From contig CAYNLK010000099.1 of assembly GCA_964398055.1 (NCBI GenBank), forward strand, positions 1-8,298: a stretch of 8,298 bases of DNA, read 5' to 3'. Shown one piece after another: positions 1 to 5,428 of this stretch. The position numbers were made by a program, and so were the translations under genes. How positions within the stretch are numbered: the stretch's first letter is position 1; each line of letters starts with the position of its first letter. Source of the stretch: CAYNLK01 sp964398055. GTDB taxonomy: Bacteria > Chloroflexota > Anaerolineae > 4572-78 > J111. Under the pieces are notes generated by a model. It saw nothing but the letters and a program-made list of their open reading frames with translations. It was not told where the DNA came from and searched no databases.

Positions 1-39
1 CGGAAGGTGAACTAAAAATCCCTTAAATCCTGTCCAATT

Positions 40-930
40 TTATGGGTTCACTACACCTGTTATTCTTACAAAATCATCCAAAGAATGATTTCTATGACTA
101 AATGCCATAATGCCAAGCAGTTTTAACAGTGCATTATTTGTGGTGTCAACTCGTTTCCACTCTATTTCAAATAAATTTGACAAATTATCCAATACAACCT
201 TTGCAGGCACGCCAGCTTCTAGATTGCGCCTCACATCTACAAGACGACCTGGAATGCCCCGGCATGTGTGGTGTATTTCATCAAGTAACAATAAATCGTC
301 ATTTTCAATGAGATCGCCCAGGTAACATTTAGTTTCCTCAGGTTGGAATCTGCCGAGTTGGTATGGCCTAATCTTAATTTTTTCAGATCTTTTTGTGGAA
401 AATTCATCGTAATTTCCACTTAAAAGAAAATGGAATTCTGCGAAACCCCACGGCAACATATCCAACATTTCAAATATGGCAGTCTTAAAACCCTCGGAAG
501 GTACCTCATCTAATCCATCAATCACAAAATAATAAGGTGTTCTTTGGGCACGTGCGCGCTTTTTAAGTTTGTTCAATTGAATACGCAAAAGTTTATCGTC
601 AACACTCTCTGATATTTCCAAATCTTTTTGGTGGAGCGCCCATTCAAGTTGAGTACATAAGTCTCCGCGAAGAGTGTCAGGATCATATCCTAATCGGCTT
701 GTAGATATGATAAATAATGAGAACGTATTATTTGGATGATGCCTAGCAAACTGTGATAGCAAAGTGGTTTTTCCAATCCCCTCTTCACCTTCAACCACTA
801 CTACATGAACGCCATTCTTAAACATATCTTCAATTGCGTCAATTGAACTTACCCGCGGGATTTCCAATTCTGGCAGCTCTGGAAAGCTACTGCATACTGC
901 TACAACATCCATTATTTGCTGTTCAGGCAT
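40..930 (-). CDS. STAND/NACHT-type P-loop NTPase, short or C-terminally truncated
   Basis: The 296-residue protein has a clear STAND NTPase core. A short N-terminal lead (1-40) is followed by a Walker A loop GEEGIGKTT (48-56) and a Walker B strand YYFVIDGLDEVP (133-144, acidic D138, D141, E142). A sensor-like LLSGNYDEF (169-177) and a GxP-type motif CRGIPGRL (223-230) follow, and then the start of the helical/winged-helix region (267-296). Proteins of this family normally continue with a sensor or repeat domain, or are fused to an effector. Here a TAA stops the frame soon after the NTPase module, and the same frame stays open for 13 more codons to the window edge, so a nonsense truncation is possible. 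No effector domain or membrane segment is visible. The ATG at 930 has only a weak purine-rich site (AGAGAAAAG) before it. The gene is visibly AT-rich compared with all others here, which suggests horizontal origin. The role is unknown: a signalling, regulatory or defence switch is possible but not shown. Confidence 0.75.
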   Translation of the reverse strand: MPEQQIMDVVAVCSSFPELPELEIPRVSSIDAIEDMFKNGVHVVVVEGEEGIGKTTLLSQFARHHPNNTFSLFIISTSRLGYDPDTLRGDLCTQLEWALHQKDLEISESVDDKLLRIQLNKLKKRARAQRTPYYFVIDGLDEVPSEGFKTAIFEMLDMLPWGFAEFHFLLSGNYDEFSTKRSEKIKIRPYQLGRFQPEETKCYLGDLIENDDLLLLDEIHHTCRGIPGRLVDVRRNLEAGVPAKVVLDNLSNLFEIEWKRVDTTNNALLKLLGIMAFSHRNHSLDDFVRITGVVNP

Positions 931-962
931 CTTTTCTCTATTTTCTTTCTTGTGATGGATCT

Positions 963-988
963 CTTACAGAGTATCATCGAACTGTAAG
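963..988. repeat. 7-bp inverted repeat in leader of the STAND gene
   Basis: CTTACAG at 963-969 is exactly mirrored by CTGTAAG at 982-988 with a 12-base spacer. It lies 33 bases before the start codon of the minus-strand STAND NTPase. It could be a hairpin in the mRNA leader or a two-half-site operator; nothing decides between these. Confidence 0.35.
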
Positions 989-1004
989 CCCAACAATGTT
1001 TTTG

Positions 1005-1020
1005 GACCTATAAGTAGGTC
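1005..1020. promoter_or_regulatory. Palindrome GACCTA-N4-TAGGTC, candidate operator
   Basis: A perfect 6-bp inverted repeat with a 4-base centre (TAAG) lies 75 bases upstream of the STAND NTPase start. The compact dyad suits a small dimeric repressor or a short hairpin. Possible minus-strand -10 boxes lie further upstream (TATAAA at 1064-1069, TATACT at 1082-1087), but neither has a good -35, so the dyad would fall downstream of the start of transcription. Confidence 0.35.
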
Positions 1021-1022
1021 AA

Positions 1023-1042
1023 AAAGTTTCTGAAAGTTTCTG
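1023..1042. repeat. Two tandem copies of a 10-bp unit
   Basis: AAAGTTTCTG occurs twice head to tail (1023-1032 and 1033-1042), directly beside the palindrome at 1005-1020. A 10-bp period puts both copies on one face of the helix, as in some regulator binding sites. It may also be a simple chance duplication in AT-rich DNA. Confidence 0.35.
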
Positions 1043-1126
1043 ACTTCCCCTTAGGCTAGAAAATTTATAACTTACGGAGTTAGTATAAGTCTGAACAAGT
1101 CCATTTTATCACGACTTACTTACCCC

Positions 1127-1265
1127 TGACAACCCCTAAAAAGTAATCCCTCTAGCGTGTTCAATCGTCCCAGTTGCCAGCCTTATGGCCGGGTTCAACC
1201 ACTGTCTGTAATGCATACATTAAGCGTAGGACGCCCTACTGAGTCGCTCGCCATCACGGGCTGGC
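1127..1265 (-). mobile_element. Possible decayed 3' end of an IS200/IS605-type (TnpB) element with omega-RNA-like tail
   Basis: Read on the minus strand, this stretch resembles, from memory of the family, the right end of IS1341/TnpB elements. It has TTGAACC followed by a small stem (1177-1182 with 1187-1192, loop ATAA, one G-U pair on this strand), then TTGAACACGC and AGAGGGATTAC, and it ends near GGGGTTGTCA at 1127. In real elements this zone overlaps the end of tnpB and forms the omega-RNA. Just upstream, one frame reads SDSVGRPTLNV before a stop, compatible with a damaged TnpB tail of the G-D-x-V-R-P kind. No catalytic part of TnpB and no TnpA is present, and the usual subterminal GC-rich hairpin is incomplete. 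If the reading is right, this is only a remnant and cannot move. Confidence 0.4.
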
Positions 1266-1272
1266 CCACCAC

Positions 1273-1306
1273 AAAAAAAGAGCCTGCCATAGCTGGCAAG
1301 CTCTTT
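1273..1306 (-). terminator. Strong intrinsic terminator, minus strand
   Basis: Arms 1277-1289 and 1294-1306 pair over 13 positions around the 4-base loop TAGC. The single A-C mismatch seen on the plus strand (1284/1299) becomes a G-U pair in minus-strand RNA, so the minus hairpin is fully paired. It is followed by seven U (1279-1273). It would stop transcripts entering from the debris region at 1365-2462 before they reach the IS605-like remnant and the STAND gene. On the plus strand it is weaker (CUUUCUUU tail). Confidence 0.75.
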
Positions 1307-1364
1307 CTTTGATCCAGTCCAGATTTCCCCTGGAAGGATAGGATCCTGGCAACCTTGATTTGTG

Positions 1365-1541
1365 TTATAGGGCTACGGTCTGGACCAAATTATCCCAGCC
1401 GATCCTGTTGGCGATTTCTTGGGGAAAATCCGTTTTGGGAAGACGATCATTTTTGAGAGCGGTATAAAGATTTATGATTATTGCTGTCCTTTGGGTCCCT
1501 GGTGGTGAGTGAAAAACACGGTAAACAAGTGCCTTGAGCAG
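1365..1541 (-). pseudogene. Short coding remnant, weakly glycosyltransferase-39-like
   Basis: Between two in-frame stops (TGA at 1542-1544 and TAA at 1365-1367) the minus strand encodes about 58 residues. They contain the segment DFPQEIANRIGWDNLVQTVA, and earlier RVFHSPPGTQRTAIIINLY. The GW-x-x-LV-x-x-VA pattern recalls a soluble segment of the ArnT/PMT-type (GT39) membrane glycosyltransferases common in Chloroflexota. In that family the VY-x-S-LPP segment follows the GW segment, whereas here the order is reversed, so if related the piece is rearranged. There is no start codon context, and it lies among other gene fragments. The identification is tentative and unchecked. Confidence 0.3.
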
Positions 1542-1732
1542 TCAGCTCCGGCTATACAGGCTGGCGGCGTGGCCAAAGCCCAGAAAGCCGGCGCCGACGA
1601 TAGCCGATCGAGCCATCGCGGCCCCGACCAGCCGGGGGGCTGGTAATTTCCCGGCAGCCCACTGCTCCCTGGCCGCCAGCGTAATCAGCGACATCAAACC
1701 GAGCAGTTCGCTGCTTCGGGAGCGCCACTGGC
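1542..1732 (-). pseudogene. Unrecognised coding-like remnant
   Basis: After the flavoprotein remnant ends at 1733, the next minus-strand frame that looks coding runs to the TGA at 1542-1544. From ATG 1694 it gives 50 residues ending SAIVGAGFLGFGHAASLYSRS-like (Gly/Ala-rich, hydrophobic). Codons end mostly in G or C, as in the real genes of the window, so this is probably a piece of a former gene rather than random spacer. It has no ribosome binding site and I cannot assign a family. A hydrophobic C-terminal tail of a membrane protein or a nucleotide-binding start are both conceivable. Confidence 0.25.
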
Positions 1733-2073
1733 TTATCTGAGGGACAGCCGGCCGGCCAGAGCTTTGACCCTGCTTCGCTGCTCGAGCCGGCGATCACGCC
1801 GGAGCTGATTGACCACAATCCTGGCATCGGCGTCCACGCCGCGTAAGGTGGCCGAGGCAACATTCCGTTGCCGGGGCAAACCAACAAAGTATAACCCGGA
1901 CACGGTCGTACTGATCCCGCCACGTTGCAACACCCGGCCCGCGGCGTCCAAAGCTCCTAGCCCGGCCAGGTAGGGCAGGTGGGGGCGATAGCCGGTGGCA
2001 AAGATGACCGTGTCAACTTTTTCGCGGCGGCCATCGCTCCAGATGACCCTGTTTTGGGTAAAGCGGAGGCGGG
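1733..2073 (-). pseudogene. C-terminal fragment of a flavin-dependent monooxygenase (CzcO/FMO-like)
   Basis: The minus-strand frame reads RVIWSDGRREKVDTVIFATGY followed by RPHLPYLAGLGALDA, then GLYFVGLPRQRNVASATLRGV, and ends at TAA 1733-1735. The DTVIFATGYRP segment is the hallmark ATG-type linker of FAD/NADPH flavoprotein monooxygenases. The L-x-F-V-G-L-x-x-Q-x-x-x-AS-ATLRG block is typical of the C-terminus of the CzcO-like branch. The N-terminal FAD-binding GxGxxG and the NADPH-binding domain are missing: coding similarity starts abruptly at about 2072, where the sequence switches, one frame apart, to the ATPase fragment upstream. It lacks a start codon and cofactor sites, so it is very unlikely to be functional. 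The C-terminal end itself looks natural. Confidence 0.8.
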
Positions 2074-2075
2074 AG

Positions 2076-2462
2076 CAGCAATTGTTCCAGGTTATCCAGA
2101 ATCAGCAGCAGAGTTCTGTCGCGCAGGTAATTGAGCAATTGGATGTGAGGTTCATCGTGGCCGGTTAAGGTCAGGTCGAGGGCATCGGCTATAGCCGGGG
2201 TCAGTAATTTGGGCGGGGGCACGGCCTGCAAAGGCGCAAAGTAAACCCCATCGGGAAACTGAGGCCCCAGCCGGGCCGCGGTCTCCAGGGCCAGCCGGGT
2301 TTTGCCGCTGCCGCCCCTCCCCACCAGGGTCAGCAAGCGGCAGGTTGGCTCGGCTAAGAGCCTGGTGATTTCGGCAATCTCCTGGCTGCGGCCAACAAAG
2401 GTGGTGAGCTGACGGGACAGGTGATCTGCCTGGCTGAGAAGCCGGTTCGACTGCTTCCGCAT
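2076..2462 (-). pseudogene. N-terminal fragment of a regulator-type STAND ATPase (AfsR/SARP/LuxR-like), fused out of frame to flavoprotein debris
   Basis: Starting at ATG 2462, the frame encodes SRQLTTFVGRSQEIAEITRLL (16-36), a Walker A loop VGRGGSGKTRLALE (47-60) and Walker B LLLILDNLEQLL. These are the classic N-terminal pieces of the large ATPase domain in AfsR-like or LuxR-like bacterial regulators and adenylate-cyclase-linked regulators. Normal proteins continue for several hundred residues through an ARC/winged-helix domain and TPR repeats, often ending in a LuxR HTH. Here similarity stops at LEQLL (about 2076), and the frame then reads about 20 unrelated residues made from flavoprotein sequence in another frame, to TGA at 2013. 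The open frame therefore spans 2013-2462 but only the first 129 or so codons are genuine. A good promoter remains upstream, so a truncated protein might still be made. No clear ribosome binding site precedes the ATG. Confidence 0.8.
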
Positions 2463-2506
2463 TGGTCAATTTCTGAACATAAACCTGTTTTTCAAACGGT
2501 GGGGAA

Positions 2507-2534
2507 ATTATAAACGGGCCGGAGGAAATATCAA
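2507..2534 (-). promoter_or_regulatory. Sigma70-type promoter for the truncated ATPase gene
   Basis: On the minus strand TTGATA (2534-2529) and a perfect TATAAT (2512-2507) are separated by 16 bases. Transcription would start near 2500, giving a leader of about 38 bases before ATG 2462. The position between the end of the gamma-subunit gene and the ATPase fragment fits an original promoter of that ATPase gene. Confidence 0.65.
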
Positions 2535-2568
2535 TTCTGGCGGCAAAAAAGGGGGGCGGGGGGAGTCT

Positions 2569-3120
2569 TTACGCGGTCTTCGCTGGCTCAACCAGCGCCG
2601 CGCCCCGTTGCAACGCTTGCTCATTGTCCTTTAGCAGCGCGGCCTTGGCCGGCGGCAGATGATCTCTCATTGCCTGGATGACTGTGGCCAGGGGCAGGAT
2701 TCCGCTTGCGGCGACCAGCGCGCCCAGGGCGACCATATTGGCCACGGTGGGGTTGCCTAACTCATGGGCAATGTCGTTGGCCGGAACGGGCACATAGGTC
2801 AGGTCGGTTCGCCGGGGCCGCGCCGCAACCATCGAGCTGTTATAGACCAGCTGGCCACCGGCTTTGACCACAGGTTCAAACTTCTCCATAGAAGGCGCGT
2901 TGAAAACAAGGGCTATTTGCGGGTGCTGGACCACCGGCGCGCCAATCTCTTCGCTGCCGATGATGACGGTGACGTTGGCCGTGCCGCCCCGCATCTCCGG
3001 GCCGTAGCTGGGCAGCCAGGTGACGTTCTGTCCGTGGGCCATACCGGCGTAGGCCAGCATTTGCCCGGCAAAGAGAATACCCTGACCCCCAAAGCCGGCG
3101 ATAATGATTTCGGTTTGCAT
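2569..3120 (-). CDS. 2-oxoacid:ferredoxin oxidoreductase, gamma subunit
   Basis: This 183-residue protein belongs to the pyruvate/ketoisovalerate oxidoreductase catalytic-domain family (PorG/VorC/KorC type), a cytosolic subunit that packs against the alpha subunit. It begins with the beta-strand-glycine loop IIIAGFGGQG (5-14), then SYGPEMRGGTAN (38-49) and LGNPTVANMVALGAL (121-135), all standard for the family. Length is normal. An in-frame start ten codons earlier (3150) is possible, but ATG 3120 has a strong site (AAGGGGGTGA, then AAATT) directly before it and matches family N-termini, so it was chosen. It is the last gene of the unit and lies 126 bases after the beta subunit; the other junctions are 14 bases or less. 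No hairpin terminator follows: there is only a C-rich run ending in six T. Confidence 0.9.
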   Translation of the reverse strand: MQTEIIIAGFGGQGILFAGQMLAYAGMAHGQNVTWLPSYGPEMRGGTANVTVIIGSEEIGAPVVQHPQIALVFNAPSMEKFEPVVKAGGQLVYNSSMVAARPRRTDLTYVPVPANDIAHELGNPTVANMVALGALVAASGILPLATVIQAMRDHLPPAKAALLKDNEQALQRGAALVEPAKTA

Positions 3121-3158
3121 AATTTTCACCCCCTTTTGAAAATGGCCCATTTGTACTT

Positions 3159-3204
3159 AACGGAACACGCCTTACGAAATCTGGTGCGTGATGCGAGTTC
3201 CGTT
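3159..3204. repeat. Imperfect inverted repeat in the beta-gamma spacer
   Basis: AACGGAAC (3159-3166) mirrors GTTCCGTT (3197-3204). After one mismatch, CGC (3168-3170) mirrors GCG (3193-3195), giving an 11-pair stem with a 22-base loop. CTTAACGG also occurs directly repeated at 3156-3163 and 3208-3215, just beside the stem. There is no T-run, so it is not an intrinsic terminator. It may be an RNA stability or processing hairpin that tunes gamma-subunit levels, or a small interspersed repeat that inserted between the two genes. Confidence 0.5.
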
Positions 3205-3246
3205 TGTCTTAACGGCCTTCATTGACTTTCTGGGAATTCTTAGGTT

Positions 3247-4020
3247 TCAATTCAAGTTCTTGACCATATCGGTCACCCTGTAATCGGCCAGGGGATAATA
3301 GGGGACCATATTCTCCTTGAGCCAACCCACGGCCTGCCTGGGCGTCAACTTCCAGTTGGTGGGGCAGGTTGACAAAAACTCGACCAGCGAAAAGCCGGCC
3401 CCGGCCATCTGGGCGCGAAAGGCCCGGCGAATGGCTTTTTTGGCCTGCTTGATGGTCAGGATGTCATAAACGGCGCAGCGGCTCACATAAGCCGCGCCGG
3501 GCAGACCGGCCACCAATTCAGCCACGCGAATGGGCAGACCGGTCAGTTCAATATCCCGCCCTGCCGGCGAGGAGGTGGTCACCTGGCCGGGGAGGGTGGT
3601 CGGGGCCATTTGGCCGCCGGTCATGCCGTAAATAGCGTTATTGACGAAAAAGGTGGTGATGTTTTCGCCGCGAGTGGCGGCCCAGATCGCCTCGGCAATG
3701 CCGATCGCCGCCAGGTCGCCGTCGCCTTGATAGGTGAAGACGATTTTGTCAGGCTGAACCCGTTTGAGGCCGGTGGCCATGGCCGGGGCGCGGCCGTGGG
3801 CGGCCTCGGCGCTGTCAACATTCAGGTAGTTGTAAAGAAACACGGCGCAGCCAACCGGGGCGACGGCAATGGTTCGTTCTCGAATGCCGAGTTCATCGAT
3901 CACTTCGGCAATGAGCTTGTGAATGAGGCCATGACCGCAGCCGGGGCAATAATGTGTTGGAACGTCCACCAGCGACTCCGGTGGCTGGTAAACAATCTGC
4001 TCAACCCATGTCTCTGCCAT
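3247..4020 (-). CDS. 2-oxoacid:ferredoxin oxidoreductase, beta (TPP-binding) subunit
   Basis: This is the thiamine-diphosphate subunit of the KorB/VorA type, 257 residues and of usual length. It carries YCPGCGHG (C25, C28), VGC (C58) and the late LSTCPTNWK (C219). These match the four cysteines that hold the proximal 4Fe-4S cluster in this family. The TPP/Mg motif is GDGD (99-102) with NN (127-128) and IYGMTGGQMAPTT after it. HGRAPAMATGLK (75-86) is also typical. It works with the alpha subunit to decarboxylate a 2-oxoacid and pass electrons to the cluster. A TTG start at 4059 would overlap the alpha gene, but ATG 4020 has AAAGGAG eight bases upstream and gives the family N-terminus MAETWVEQ. 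The alpha stop and this ribosome site share the string TGAAAGGAG, pointing to coupled translation. Confidence 0.93.
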   Translation of the reverse strand: MAETWVEQIVYQPPESLVDVPTHYCPGCGHGLIHKLIAEVIDELGIRERTIAVAPVGCAVFLYNYLNVDSAEAAHGRAPAMATGLKRVQPDKIVFTYQGDGDLAAIGIAEAIWAATRGENITTFFVNNAIYGMTGGQMAPTTLPGQVTTSSPAGRDIELTGLPIRVAELVAGLPGAAYVSRCAVYDILTIKQAKKAIRRAFRAQMAGAGFSLVEFLSTCPTNWKLTPRQAVGWLKENMVPYYPLADYRVTDMVKNLN

Positions 4021-4034
4021 CAGTGTGACTCCTT

Positions 4035-5138
4035 TCAGGCAGCCCTGCGCTGGCGCCAATCCGCTGGATAGGCCCGCCGCGGCCAGAGCCGCCTGGTAAA
4101 ATCATTCAGCCGGTTCAGGATTTCGGCCGGCCAGGGCACCACCCCGCCGGTGTGACCCAGGAAATCAACCGGCGCCAATCCCCCAACGGCCAGCCGGACA
4201 TCGTCGACCATCTGGCCGGCGTTCATTTCGACCACCAAAACCGCCGCCAGCGACCCGGCCAGCTCTCCCAGCCGCGCTGCCGGGAAGGGGAACAGGGTGA
4301 TTGGTCTCAACAAACCGACCCGCAGGCCCTGCTGCCGGGCGGCGCGAATGGCCGTTTTGGCAATCCGGGCCACTGTGCCAAAGGCCACAATCAGGATATC
4401 GGCATCGGCGGTCATAAACTCTTCATAGCGAGTCTCCCAGCGGCTGATGCGTTTGAGTTTGGCTTGCAGCCGTTGATTGACCCGCTCCATCGCCTCGCCC
4501 TCCAGGTAAACGGAAGTAATAATGTTTCTGGGGCGATCTTTAGCACCGGTCAAAGCCCAGCCAGGCCGGCTGCGCCGGGGTTCTTGCAGCGGCGGCAGCT
4601 CGGCCGGCTCCATCATCTGGCCGATGATACCGTCACCGGCCACAATGGCGATGGTGCGATATTTATCGGCCAGGTCAAAGGCCAGGCCGGTCAGGTCAAT
4701 CGCCTCCTGAACCGAGGCCGGGGCCAAGACCAGGCTGTGGAAATCGCCGTGACCGGCGCTCTTGGTCAGCAAATTGTAATCTGACTGGCAGGGTTGGATA
4801 TTGCCCAGGCCCGGCCCGCCGCGCATGATGTCCACCAGCACCACCGGTACTTCGGAGCAGGCGATGTAGGACAACCCCTCCTGCATCAGGCTGATGCCCG
4901 GTCCCGACGACGAACTCATCACCCGCACCCCGGCGCAGGCGGCCCCATAAACCATATTAATGGCGGCCAGTTCGCTTTCGGCCTGCAAAAAGACCCGGTT
5001 GAGTTGGGGCATGCGCAGGGCCATATGCTCCAGCAGTTCTGTTTGGGGGGTAATGGGGTAGCCAAAGTAGGCCTGGCAGCCGGCCCGGATGGCCGCCTCG
5101 GCGATGGCGACGTTGCCCTTGAGTAACTCCTTGCTCAT
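4035..5138 (-). CDS. vorB: 2-oxoacid:ferredoxin oxidoreductase, alpha subunit (VorB-like)
   Basis: The 367-residue protein is the alpha subunit of the four-subunit oxidoreductases. It opens with LLKGNVAIAEAAIRAGCQAYFGYPITPQTE (the YPITPxTE substrate/CoA-side motif at 27-34), followed by LQAESELAAINMVYGAACAG, SSSSGPGISLMQEGLSY, MRGGPGLGNIQP and GDGIIGQMMEPAEL. The later transketolase-C-like part has VAFGTVARIA and VVEMNAGQM (302-310). The pattern fits ketoisovalerate-type VorB better than pyruvate PorA, though 2-oxoglutarate KorA cannot be excluded from sequence alone. Domains II/VI of fused PORs are absent, as expected. A GTG at 5147 would overlap the delta stop; ATG 5138 has GGAGGTGA upstream, in which the last TGA is the delta gene's own stop, so this start is preferred. 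Confidence 0.9.
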   Translation of the reverse strand: MSKELLKGNVAIAEAAIRAGCQAYFGYPITPQTELLEHMALRMPQLNRVFLQAESELAAINMVYGAACAGVRVMSSSSGPGISLMQEGLSYIACSEVPVVLVDIMRGGPGLGNIQPCQSDYNLLTKSAGHGDFHSLVLAPASVQEAIDLTGLAFDLADKYRTIAIVAGDGIIGQMMEPAELPPLQEPRRSRPGWALTGAKDRPRNIITSVYLEGEAMERVNQRLQAKLKRISRWETRYEEFMTADADILIVAFGTVARIAKTAIRAARQQGLRVGLLRPITLFPFPAARLGELAGSLAAVLVVEMNAGQMVDDVRLAVGGLAPVDFLGHTGGVVPWPAEILNRLNDFTRRLWPRRAYPADWRQRRAA

Positions 5139-5143
5139 GGCGC

Positions 5144-5416
5144 TCACCTCCCCGGCCCGGCGATAGCCGCAGCCGCTATTGTGAGGGTTGGTTTGGCTTT
5201 AACCTCCCGAAAAACGGTAATGCCCGCTTCGGGGCAGATCATGGCGCAGAGGGTGCAGCCGGTGCAGCGCCCGTCCGGGTCGACAAATCTGGCCGGGTGG
5301 TAGCCTTTGCTATTGAGGTGGCCGGCCATAGCAATTAACTCGTAGGGACAGACCAGCGTACAAAGCTGGCAACCTTTGCACCTTTCTTCACGAATAACAA
5401 TACGTCCTCGGGCCAT
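5144..5416 (-). CDS. 2-oxoacid:ferredoxin oxidoreductase, delta (2x[4Fe-4S] ferredoxin) subunit
   Basis: This 90-residue ferredoxin-like subunit has two complete cluster motifs: C13-KG-C16-QL-C19-TLV-C23-P and C51-TG-C54-TL-C57-AMI-C61-P. It carries electrons from the catalytic subunits to free ferredoxin in the cytoplasm. The insert between the motifs (GHLNSKGYHPARFVDPDGR) is typical of KorD/VorD. The last 18 or so residues form an Ala-rich tail beyond the second cluster, not needed for cluster binding. The start is well supported: AAAGGAGG precedes ATG 5416 by five bases and follows the synthetase stop directly (TGAAAGGAGG). Its own stop lies inside the ribosome binding site of the alpha gene, so the four proteins up to beta are probably made in balance. 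Confidence 0.93.
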   Translation of the reverse strand: MARGRIVIREERCKGCQLCTLVCPYELIAMAGHLNSKGYHPARFVDPDGRCTGCTLCAMICPEAGITVFREVKAKPTLTIAAAAIAGPGR

Positions 5417-5428
5417 TACGGCCTCCTT

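Noticed and set aside
1177..1206. GGGTTCAACC at 1191-1200 as the T-loop of a tRNA
   Set aside because: No acceptor, D or anticodon arms can be placed around it on either strand; it fits the IS605-like tail better.
1310..1365. Possible SAM-type or T-box riboswitch suggested by GGATCCTGGCAACC
   Set aside because: The other conserved blocks of either class are absent and no gene follows on the plus strand.
1534..1740. Plus-strand 68-residue frame
   Set aside because: Basic, low-information sequence opposite a minus-strand frame with better codon use; looks like a shadow.
1552..1923. 123-residue minus-strand frame
   Set aside because: Its upper half is an out-of-frame reading of the flavoprotein fragment and its lower half shows no family features; the better-supported frames are given instead.
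2013..2462. Intact small ATPase gene
   Set aside because: The last 20 or so residues are flavoprotein sequence read in the wrong frame, so the open frame is a fusion by-product.
2764..3225. Long plus-strand open frames over the operon (also 3610-4071, 4152-4784, 6276-6737, 6566-7051, 7969-8247)
   Set aside because: They lie antisense to genes with clear family motifs, have no recognisable domains, and are explained by high GC suppressing stop codons.
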